From positions 1-6,375 of the forward strand of contig JAZSDQ010000076.1 in NCBI GenBank assembly GCA_045531235.1: a stretch of 6,375 nt of DNA, in the 5' to 3' direction. Of the stretch, positions 1-5,163 are shown one piece after another (position 1 is the first letter of the stretch; each line of letters opens with the position of its first letter). Origin of the DNA: RGIG5579 sp045531235. GTDB lineage: Bacteria > Bacillota > Clostridia > Oscillospirales > SIG627. The notes under the pieces were generated by a model, which saw only the letters and a list, made by a program, of their open reading frames with translations, was not told the origin of the DNA and did no database searches. A program made the position numbers and the translations under genes.

Positions 1-798
1 CCCGTGCTCATCTCCACCCTTTTCACTCGTTTGAAGGCTGCTTCCGAAGCTGGTAAGAGCTTTACCATGATCCTCGGCAACCCCGAGCCCGATACCTACA
101 TTCCTCTGGCTCAGCTGATCAACTACTTCAAGGTTGACTGCTCCAAGGTTCACCTGGTTGCAGAAGACGAGTGGGCGGATCAGGACGGAAACATCGCTCC
201 TATCACCTACGAGGCAGGCTTTGCTCACTCTATGATCAAGTATCTGTACTATCAGATCGATGAAAAGCTCCGTATGCCTATGGAGAACGTTCACTTCCCC
301 ACCAATGCCAACATCAAGGATTACTCCAAGATCATTGACGATATCACTGAAGGAACCGGTGCAGACATCGCTTCCACCTCTCCCGGATGGGCAGGCCACA
401 TGGCATTCGTAGATCCTATCCCCGAATTCATCGGCAGCGGTGACATCGAAGAGTGGCTCAACCAGCCCGCTCAGATCGTTACCCTCCATCCCATGACCAT
501 TATGCAGAACTCCCTGAACGGTACCTTCGGTCAGTCCGGTGACATTGCAAACGTTCCCCCCAAGGCTGCTACCATTGGCCCTCTGGACGTTATGCGCGCT
601 AAGGAAAGAATTGAAGTTCACGCACTTGCAACCTGCGGAACCTTCTCCTCCTGGCAGAGAATGACCTCCCGTCTTTGCACCCACGGTCCTGTTACTCCTT
701 ATCTGCCCAGCTCTATGCTGCAGACCAAGAAGACTCAGGTATATATCAGCGAAGAACTGGCTGCTCCCTTCGAATGCTGGGAGAAAGTCGGATACTAA
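1..798 (+). CDS. NagB-like sugar-phosphate isomerase family protein (5' partial)
   Basis: The frame is open from base 1 and ends at TAA 796-798. A GTG lies at 4-6, but no ribosome binding site can be seen, and the N-terminal part expected before the phosphate-binding loop is short, so the gene probably begins upstream. Residue numbers count the GTG as 1. The order of motifs fits the glucosamine-6-phosphate isomerase/6-phosphogluconolactonase fold: a GNPEPDTY loop where NagB has GLPTGxTP, an AEDEW segment (D55-E56-W57) matching the NagB MDEY segment with its catalytic Asp, AGHMAFVDP (130-138) matching NagB DGHIAFNEP, and a late ATIGPLDVMRAKE segment matching NagB TMGVGTLLDAxE. The Asp of DGH is Ala here (A130), which argues against simple glucosamine-6-phosphate deamination. 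The gene favours C-ending codons (atc, acc, ttc, tcc), which may mean high expression. It is likely a cytoplasmic sugar-phosphate enzyme; the substrate is unknown. Family fairly sure, function unsure. Confidence 0.8.
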   Translation, partial: PVLISTLFTRLKAASEAGKSFTMILGNPEPDTYIPLAQLINYFKVDCSKVHLVAEDEWADQDGNIAPITYEAGFAHSMIKYLYYQIDEKLRMPMENVHFPTNANIKDYSKIIDDITEGTGADIASTSPGWAGHMAFVDPIPEFIGSGDIEEWLNQPAQIVTLHPMTIMQNSLNGTFGQSGDIANVPPKAATIGPLDVMRAKERIEVHALATCGTFSSWQRMTSRLCTHGPVTPYLPSSMLQTKKTQVYISEELAAPFECWEKVGY

Positions 799-816
799 TA
801 TCGCCGATAAAAACAC

Positions 817-846
817 AATCACCGTCCTTCGGGACGGTGATTTTTT
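817..846 (+). terminator. Intrinsic terminator of the NagB-like gene
   Basis: A perfect 11-bp stem, AATCACCGTCC paired with GGACGGTGATT, closes on a TTCG loop (828-831). A run of six T starts at 841, and a longer T-rich stretch follows. It lies 18 bp after the stop codon and separates this gene from the purC promoter. Confidence 0.95.
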
Positions 847-867
847 CTATTTTTTTTACTCTTCTTA

Positions 868-896
868 TTGCCAAGAGCCATCTTGTGTGATATAAT
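868..896 (+). promoter_or_regulatory. Sigma-A promoter of purC
   Basis: The -35 is TTGCCA (868-873) and the -10 is TATAAT (891-896), with a 17-bp spacer. TG at 888-889 makes an extended -10 (TGATATAAT). Transcription should start near 903, leaving a leader of about 47 nt that holds a small stem-loop (908-914 paired with 918-924, loop GAA). No purine riboswitch or obvious PurR operator is visible in so short a leader. Confidence 0.85.
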
Positions 897-949
897 ATTT
901 TATCATGTTTTGTTGAAAACAAAATCTACCTTAAAAGGAGCCATAAACA

Positions 950-1645
950 ATGAAACAACTTTACGAAGGCAAAACAAAAAACGTTCTTCTGGACGAAGAG
1001 ACCGGCATCGTTCATCTCTTGTTCAAGGATTCCATGACCGGTGAAAACGGCGTATTTGACCCCGGCTCCAACACCGTCGGCGGCAGTGTGGAAGGCAAGG
1101 GCAAGATCGGTCTTGAGATCTCCAACTACTTCTTCGAATTGATGGAGAAAAACGGCATTCCCACCCATTACCTCGGAGGCGATGTGGAAAAGGGCCTGAT
1201 GAAGGTCAGAAACCTTACCGTTCCCCGTCTTGAGTTCGTTCTGCGTTATTTCACTGCAGGCAGTATGTGCCGCAGATTTGAATTGGAGGAAGGGCTTGTA
1301 TTTGATCCTCCTTACACCGAAGTTACCCTGAAGAGTGACGAGCAGGGCGATCCTCTCATCAGCGAGCGCATTTGTCTGATGAAGGGCATCCTTTCCGAAG
1401 GTCAGTACGACGAAGCCCTTGGAATTACCGTTCGCGTTGGTGAAGTGCTCAAGAAAGAACTTGCAAGCCTCGGCCTCACCCTCATCGACTTCAAAATCGA
1501 AGTTGGTTACGACGAAAACGGAAAGATCTACGTTGCAGACGAGATTACTCCCGATATCTGGCGCGTCCGCGATGAAAACGGCAATATCCCCAACCAGTTG
1601 GATTGCAGCAGAATGCTTCTCCAGAAGCTTCGCAGCCTGAAATAA
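950..1645 (+). CDS. purC: Phosphoribosylaminoimidazole-succinocarboxamide synthase (SAICAR synthase), divergent
   Basis: SAICAR synthase joins L-aspartate to CAIR with ATP in de novo purine synthesis, in the cytoplasm. The start has an AAGGAG site at 935-940, nine bases before the ATG. The 231-residue length fits the family (about 235). Visible motifs are the N-terminal YEGKTK (5-10), GIPTHY (69-74), LEFVLRYFTAGS (94-105) matching signature 1 (LEVVVRxxAAGS), GDPLI (133-137), LIDFKIEVG (178-186) matching signature 2 (LVDFKLEFG), and ADEITPDIWR (196-205) matching DEISPDxxR. Differences from typical PurC are a longer, Gly-rich segment at about 28-52 where the family has a FxxDxTAxNG-type loop and RKGxxNN, V185 in place of Phe in signature 2, VRD instead of LWD after R205, and no recognisable C-terminal DKDxFR. 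The gene stands alone, with its own promoter and terminator, rather than in a pur operon. It could be the housekeeping enzyme of this lineage or a paralogue. Confidence 0.88.
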   Translation: MKQLYEGKTKNVLLDEETGIVHLLFKDSMTGENGVFDPGSNTVGGSVEGKGKIGLEISNYFFELMEKNGIPTHYLGGDVEKGLMKVRNLTVPRLEFVLRYFTAGSMCRRFELEEGLVFDPPYTEVTLKSDEQGDPLISERICLMKGILSEGQYDEALGITVRVGEVLKKELASLGLTLIDFKIEVGYDENGKIYVADEITPDIWRVRDENGNIPNQLDCSRMLLQKLRSLK

Positions 1646-1652
1646 AAAAATA

Positions 1653-1685
1653 AAGCCTCGGTGAATATCACCGAGGCTTCTTTTA
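1653..1685. terminator. Bidirectional terminator between purC and mscL
   Basis: A perfect 12-bp stem, 1653-1664 paired with 1668-1679, closes on an ATA loop. On the plus strand it is followed by CTTTTAT. On the minus strand it is followed by a longer T-rich run, the complement of the A-run at 1640-1652. It lies between the stop codons of the convergent genes purC and mscL, 43 bp apart, so one hairpin can serve both. Confidence 0.92.
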
Positions 1686-1688
1686 TCA

Positions 1689-2102
1689 TCAGTCTTTCAG
1701 TTCGGAAGTGCAATGGGGGCAACGGCTTGCATCAATAGCAACACTTGACTTGCAGTAAGGGCAGGTCTTCGTGGTGGGTGCAGCAGGAGCCTCCGGCTTT
1801 TTGCCAATGGCCATAAGAGCGTTCATTCCCTTGAGAAGAATAAAAAGAACAAAGGCGGTAAGAATAAAATTGATTACGTCGGTTGCAAAATTTGCAAGAG
1901 CAGAACCGATAACATACCAGCTGAGAAGATCCCACTCCCAGGTAAGAATGAGGGTAAGCAAGGGCTGAATAAAGTTATCGGTAAGGGATTTTACAATGGC
2001 AGTAAACGCGCCGCCGATGATAATACCGACTGCCATATCCACGATATTACCGCGGAGAGCAAATTTCTTGAATTCATCTAAAAACTTTTTAATTGCTTTC
2101 AT
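1689..2102 (-). CDS. mscL: Large-conductance mechanosensitive channel MscL with C-terminal zinc ribbon
   Basis: MscL forms a homopentameric membrane pore that opens under membrane tension and releases solutes during hypo-osmotic shock. The N-terminus has the family signature: an amphipathic start (MKAIKKFLDEFKKF), then ALRGNIVDMAVGIIIGGAF (15-33) leading through TM1, DNFIQPL (42-48), a short extracellular loop, and TM2 at about 74-97 (DVINFILTAFVLFILLKGMN). The loop is roughly 9 residues shorter than in E. coli MscL by eye. After a Pro/Ala-rich linker (103-110), the usual C-terminal helical bundle is replaced by a CPYC...CPHC zinc ribbon with C114, C117, C128 and C131. A GAAAGGA ribosome binding site (complement of 2114-2120) lies 11 bases before the ATG. 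The total of 137 residues is normal for the family. Confident. Confidence 0.96.
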   Translation of the reverse strand: MKAIKKFLDEFKKFALRGNIVDMAVGIIIGGAFTAIVKSLTDNFIQPLLTLILTWEWDLLSWYVIGSALANFATDVINFILTAFVLFILLKGMNALMAIGKKPEAPAAPTTKTCPYCKSSVAIDASRCPHCTSELKD

Positions 2103-2132
2103 TTGTTTCAGTATCCTTTCACAGTTTTCTTC

Positions 2133-2161
2133 ATTTTATCATAAAAAGAAAAGCTTTTCAA
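2133..2161 (-). promoter_or_regulatory. Sigma-A promoter of mscL
   Basis: Read on the minus strand, the -35 is TTGAAA (2161-2156) and the -10 is TAAAAT (2138-2133), with a 17-bp spacer and TG one base upstream of the -10. The leader to the ATG is about 24 nt. A perfect 12-bp palindrome, GAAAAGCTTTTC (2148-2159), overlaps the -35 and the spacer. Confidence 0.78.
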
Positions 2162-2221
2162 CAATGTTCCTCTATTTTTCCAAAAAAAATAAAAAGCTTT
2201 GAAAAATTCAAAACTTTCCCC

Positions 2222-2250
2222 TTGACAAATAAAATGGAATGTGATAAGAT
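2222..2250 (+). promoter_or_regulatory. Promoter of the tRNA-Gln gene
   Basis: A consensus TTGACA (2222-2227), a 17-bp spacer and TAAGAT (2245-2250) with an upstream TG (2242-2243) place the transcription start near 2257, about 12 bases before the tRNA. It is divergent from the mscL promoter, about 60 bp away. Confidence 0.85.
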
Positions 2251-2268
2251 AATCGGCGTTGAAAACAT

Positions 2269-2343
2269 TGCCGAATAGTGTAACGGTTAGCACGACAGAC
2301 TCTGACTCTGTTTGTCTGGGTTCAAATCCTAGTTCGGCAGCCA
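2269..2343 (+). tRNA. tRNA-Gln (anticodon CTG)
   Basis: The 75-nt sequence folds as a full cloverleaf. The acceptor stem TGCCGAA pairs with TTCGGCA, followed by discriminator G and an encoded CCA (2341-2343). The D stem is GTG/CAC. The anticodon stem ACAGA/TCTGT holds the loop CTCTGAC with anticodon CTG at 2302-2304, which reads CAG (Gln). There is a 4-nt variable loop and a T arm CTGGG/CCTAG with loop TTCAAAT. The U1-A72 pair and the G discriminator also fit tRNA-Gln. It is a single-gene unit with its own promoter and terminator. Confidence 0.97.
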
Positions 2344-2344
2344 T

Positions 2345-2373
2345 AAAAAGCAGGTCAATGACCTGCTTTTTAT
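2345..2373 (+). terminator. Intrinsic terminator of tRNA-Gln
   Basis: The stem AAAAAGCAGGTC (2345-2356) pairs with GACCTGCTTTTT (2360-2371) around a tight AAT loop, and T/A-rich sequence follows. It starts one base after the CCA end of the tRNA. Confidence 0.9.
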
Positions 2374-2394
2374 ATTTCATCCCGTATTGGTTCA

Positions 2395-2422
2395 AAAAAG
2401 GAAGCCGTTTGGCTTCCTTTTT
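2395..2422. terminator. Terminator of the LRR surface protein gene, usable from both sides
   Basis: A perfect 12-bp stem, 2395-2406 paired with 2411-2422, closes on a GTTT loop. On the minus strand it has a T-run from the A-run at 2394-2399 and lies 18 bp after the stop codon of the surface protein gene. On the plus strand it follows the tRNA terminator by about 20 bp and could catch read-through. Confidence 0.88.
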
Positions 2423-2439
2423 ATTTATATTTATGCTAT

Positions 2440-3480
2440 TTATGCTTTTTTCTTCTTAATTACCACAACTGCAACAATTGCGCCGATCACAACCACAGCT
2501 GCTGCGATGCCGATGATAAGCCCAGTAGAAGAATCGGTATCATCCTCAGGCTCTTCGGTGAGAACGGGGATCACTTCTTCCTCGGTATCTCCGCAGGTAG
2601 CACAGGTTTTGGTCTTAACGCCGGTTTCGGTGGTAGTTGCTGCCTTGGTAACAACAGCTTCACCAAAGGAATGTCCCAATGCGGGAACGTTGCGAATTTC
2701 CTGCTGACCGCAGTCTTTGCAAGTACCGATCTCGGTACCGCTTCTCTTGCAGTTTGCCTTCACTCTTACTTCATAGCTTTCAATATTATGAGCAGTAGGC
2801 GCGGAAGGAATGGTTACTTCATGACCGCAGGCAGTGCAGGTACCCTTTTTCAGACCAAGCTGAGTGCAGGTTGCTTTCTGAACTTCGGTAGTGGAAGGGA
2901 CGGTGTGCTCGCCGGGGCAAGAATTATAATGCCAGGTAGCGGTTTCGGTGAAAAGGCCGTTGGTGCCGTGAATGGTCATCTTCGCACGGTCTTCCTCAGT
3001 ACCCTCATACCATACGTCGGTCAAGTTGAAGCACTCGTCAAAGCAGAAATCACCGATATCAGTAATGGACTTGGGCATGGTAATGGAGTAGAGGTTTTTA
3101 CATTCGCTAAAGGTATAACCGGAAGAAAAGCTCTCTACACTGGAAGGAACGATAACACTGGTAACTCCGTAGCAACCGGTAAATGCATGGCGCTCCAATT
3201 TGGTAATATTGGAAGGAATAATGAGAGTATCAAAGGAACGGCAACCAAGGAATGCATCCTTACCGACGGTGGTAACGGGATAGCCACCCAAGGTAGCGGG
3301 CAGTTCAACGGTACCGGTGACAGTTTCATCTACATCAGTAATCTTTGCTTTTCCCTCTTCTACAACATAGGTGAAAATACCCTCTTTCAGATCTGCCGCG
3401 GAAGCAGGCGTGCCGAGCATCACAAAGCAGGATGCCAACATAACCATTGCCATCAAAAAGGCAAACGTGCGTTTCATCAT
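2440..3480 (-). CDS. BspA-type leucine-rich-repeat surface protein with Cys-rich repeats and C-terminal membrane anchor
   Basis: This is a predicted exported protein of 346 residues. A signal peptide covers about 1-28 (MMKR, a hydrophobic core, then PASAA). Four LRR_5/BspA repeats of about 23 residues follow (69-161; pattern ITxIGxxAFxGCxxLTxVxIP), ending in the VWYEGTEEDRAKM...WHYN block that often closes such arrays. Three 39-residue Cys/His repeats span about 192-308. After an acidic linker (EEPEDDTDSSTG, 309-320) comes one membrane segment (321-341) and a KKKK tail, so the bulk would be outside the cell, anchored at the C-terminus without a sortase motif. AAGGAG (complement of 3487-3492) lies 6 bases before the first of two ATG codons; either could start. 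Family members act in adhesion or surface binding, but the ligand cannot be read from sequence. LASC at 15-18 could also be a lipobox. The gene is monocistronic. Confidence 0.9.
   Translation of the reverse strand: MMKRTFAFLMAMVMLASCFVMLGTPASAADLKEGIFTYVVEEGKAKITDVDETVTGTVELPATLGGYPVTTVGKDAFLGCRSFDTLIIPSNITKLERHAFTGCYGVTSVIVPSSVESFSSGYTFSECKNLYSITMPKSITDIGDFCFDECFNLTDVWYEGTEEDRAKMTIHGTNGLFTETATWHYNSCPGEHTVPSTTEVQKATCTQLGLKKGTCTACGHEVTIPSAPTAHNIESYEVRVKANCKRSGTEIGTCKDCGQQEIRNVPALGHSFGEAVVTKAATTTETGVKTKTCATCGDTEEEVIPVLTEEPEDDTDSSTGLIIGIAAAVVVIGAIVAVVVIKKKKA
2557..2907 (-). repeat. Three 39-residue Cys/His repeats in the surface protein
   Basis: Within the LRR protein, His (192, 231, 270), the first Cys of CxxCG (215, 254, 293) and the second (218, 257, 296) each recur at exactly 39 residues. 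A further Cys (205, 244) becomes Thr in the third copy (283). The unit reads roughly H-x12-C-x9-C-x2-CG, then a Val/Ile-Pro-rich tail. The spacing suggests a small metal-binding or disulfide module. Modules like this are common in surface proteins of gut Clostridia. Confidence 0.8.
2998..3276 (-). repeat. Leucine-rich repeat array (four LRR_5 units)
   Basis: Residues 69-91, 92-114, 115-138 and 139-161 of the surface protein align as units of 23, 23, 24 and 23 residues. They share V/I-T-x-hydrophobic at the start, F-x-x-C in the middle and I-x-h-P near the end. This spacing is typical of BspA/Treponema-type repeats. Confidence 0.85.
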
Positions 3481-3537
3481 TTTTTTCTCCTTATGATTGA
3501 ATCTTTTTCCCTTTTTTCAAGGGGTTCTACAGGTTTC

Positions 3538-3566
3538 ATTATACCTTCTCCAAGAAAAAAAGTCAA
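3538..3566 (-). promoter_or_regulatory. Sigma-A promoter of the LRR surface protein gene
   Basis: On the minus strand, TTGACT (3566-3561), a 17-bp spacer and a consensus TATAAT (3543-3538) place the start near 3531 and give a leader of about 50 nt. The leader can form a small CCCTT/AAGGG hairpin (3509-3523). There is no extended -10 here. Confidence 0.85.
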
Positions 3567-3583
3567 GCAAAACGGAAAATCGT

Positions 3584-3632
3584 AAAGAGGGGCTGCGAGC
3601 TTTTTTGTTTTTTTTCAAAAACAGCCCTTTTT
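3584..3632. other. Hairpin-forming intergenic element between divergent promoters
   Basis: AAGAGGGGCTG (3585-3595) can pair with CAGCCCTTTTT (3622-3632), with two G-U pairs, around a long T-rich loop. It resembles a plus-strand terminator but follows no plus-strand gene; the gene to the left runs the other way. It lies between the divergent promoters at 3538-3566 and 3684-3712. It may be a relic, a terminator for stray transcription, or chance in AT-rich DNA. Confidence 0.4.
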
Positions 3633-3683
3633 CCCTATAACAACGAAGTAATTGTCTAATTTTCAACGTTTTTTCGTCTGCTC

Positions 3684-3712
3684 TTTACATTTTATTCAAT
3701 ATATGTTAAAAT
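3684..3712 (+). promoter_or_regulatory. Promoter of the permease-glxK unit
   Basis: TTTACA (3684-3689), a 17-bp spacer and TAAAAT (3707-3712), with TG at 3704-3705 as an extended -10, place the start near 3718-3719. A 7-bp stem-loop, TGCTAAA (3717-3723) paired with TTTAGCA (3728-3734) with loop TACT, sits at the predicted 5' end of the mRNA. It could stabilise the transcript or be an operator. Confidence 0.8.
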
Positions 3713-3765
3713 AAGCTGCTAAATACTTTTAGCAACTAATCAGACATAGGAGTTTTGATAAGCAA

Positions 3766-5151
3766 ATGGAAAAACTAACTCGCAAATATGGTCTTCTGAC
3801 TGCCATTTGTATGGTAGTAGGAACAGTTATCGGTTCCGGCGTATTTTTTAAAGCGCAGAACGTTTTGGAAAAAACCGGCGGTAATATGCCTCTGGGCATT
3901 GCAGCCTGGGTCATTACCGGATTTTTGATGATCATCTGTTCCGCACAGTTTGCCGTGATGGCAACCAAATACGAAAAGGTTTCCGGTGTCGTTGACTATG
4001 CCGAAGCCACCTGCGGAAAGAGCTATGCATATTATCTCGCTTGGTTTATGGTAAATATCTATTACCCCGGCATGACCTCCGTACTCGCTTGGGTATCCGC
4101 AAGATACTTTGGTGTGCTGTTCGGCTGGCATCTGGCAAGTCCCGAGGTAATGGCGCTTTCCGGCTTCTTCCTCGTCGCTTCTTACACCATGAACGCTCTT
4201 TCTCCCAAGCTGGCAGGTAAATTTCAGGTCAGCGCTACCGTCATTAAACTGATCCCCATTTGTATGATGGCTGTGATCGGCACCGTTGTAGGCGCTGTCA
4301 ACGGTACCCTTCCCCAGAACTTTACCACCATTGTCACCGAAGTTTCCGGAGGCACAGGCGGCGCTCTGTTCGGTGCCATTGTTGCAACGGTTTTCGCTTA
4401 TGAAGGCTGGATCGTAGCAACCAGTATCAACGCAGAATTAAAGGATCCCAAGAAAAATCTTCCCTTGGCACTTGTGATCGGTTCCTTTATCGTAGTTATT
4501 GCTTACGTGCTTTATTACATCGGTGTGGCAGGCGGTGCTACCAATGAAGTTCTCATTAACGAAGGCGCAACCACTGCATTTACCAATATTTTCGGCAATG
4601 TAGGCGGACTTCTCCTCAATGTCTGCATCGTTGTTTCCTGCCTGGGCACACTCAACGGTCTGATGGTAGGCGCTACCCGCGGTATGTACGCCATTGCAGC
4701 TCGCGAGGAAGGTCCTTCTCCCGAGCTCTTCGGACAAATAGATAAGGCTACGAATATGACTACGAACTCCTCCATCTGGGGCGTATTTATCTGCGCTGTT
4801 TGGCTCATTTATTTCTACGGTGCAAACCTTACCGAGGGATGGTTCGGCCTTTTTAACTTTGATTCCTCCGAGCTTCCCATTATTACTATTTATGCAATGT
4901 ATATTCCCATTTTCATTGCTTGGATGAAGAACGAAAAGGAACTGGGCACATTCCAGCGCTTCGTTCTCCCCATTGCTTCTATTGTCGCGTGTGCATTTAT
5001 GGTGTTTGCCGCCGTTTACGCTCACGGCATTACTCCCTATCTTGCAGCAAAGGAAAACGGCAGTTTCTCCTTCCCCGTATTGTTCTACCTCATCGTATTC
5101 GCCGTAATTATGATCGTCGGCGTATTCTTTAAAAATTCCAAGAAAAAGTAA
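3766..5151 (+). CDS. APC-superfamily amino acid permease, LAT/SteT-like
   Basis: This is a 461-residue integral membrane transporter with about 12 hydrophobic segments from about residue 9 to 455, and charged ends (MEKLTRK, KNSKKK). The TM1 motif GTVIGSGVFF (19-28) contains the GSG substrate-binding break typical of the APC superfamily. FAYEGWIVATSINAELKDP (210-228) is the conserved TM6 and following loop of the LAT/amino acid exchanger branch. By memory of the family it most resembles Ser/Thr exchangers such as Bacillus SteT (YkbA), but substrate cannot be fixed from sequence. The ribosome binding site AGGAG (3748-3752) lies 13 bases before the ATG, longer than usual; no better in-frame start is seen. 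The stop is 12 bp before glxK, with no terminator between, so the two are probably co-transcribed. Confidence 0.92.
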   Translation: MEKLTRKYGLLTAICMVVGTVIGSGVFFKAQNVLEKTGGNMPLGIAAWVITGFLMIICSAQFAVMATKYEKVSGVVDYAEATCGKSYAYYLAWFMVNIYYPGMTSVLAWVSARYFGVLFGWHLASPEVMALSGFFLVASYTMNALSPKLAGKFQVSATVIKLIPICMMAVIGTVVGAVNGTLPQNFTTIVTEVSGGTGGALFGAIVATVFAYEGWIVATSINAELKDPKKNLPLALVIGSFIVVIAYVLYYIGVAGGATNEVLINEGATTAFTNIFGNVGGLLLNVCIVVSCLGTLNGLMVGATRGMYAIAAREEGPSPELFGQIDKATNMTTNSSIWGVFICAVWLIYFYGANLTEGWFGLFNFDSSELPIITIYAMYIPIFIAWMKNEKELGTFQRFVLPIASIVACAFMVFAAVYAHGITPYLAAKENGSFSFPVLFYLIVFAVIMIVGVFFKNSKKK

Positions 5152-5163
5152 CTTTTCCTTATT

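Noticed and set aside
847..949. Purine riboswitch upstream of purC
   Set aside because: The predicted leader is only about 47 nt and lacks the three-way junction core; only a 7-bp stem-loop is present.
926..1168. 80-codon minus-strand frame over the purC start
   Set aside because: It is antisense to the conserved N-terminal PurC motif and runs into the purC leader without any signals of its own.
2269..2343. tRNA-Gln as an integration site for a mobile element
   Set aside because: No integrase, no repeated copy of the tRNA 3' end within the window, and normal neighbours on both sides.
2108..2395. 95-codon minus-strand frame crossing the tRNA
   Set aside because: It reads the antisense of tRNA-Gln, which gives the familiar spurious peptide ELGFEPRQTESESV, and overlaps the promoters of both mscL and the tRNA.
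2671..3585. 304-codon plus-strand open frame opposite the LRR surface protein gene
   Set aside because: It is antisense to a gene with a clear signal peptide, LRR array, ribosome binding site and promoter; its own protein shows no family motif and no ribosome binding site or promoter was seen.
4438..5025. 195-codon minus-strand frame inside the permease gene
   Set aside because: It is a shadow of a well-supported membrane protein gene, with no motif or promoter of its own.
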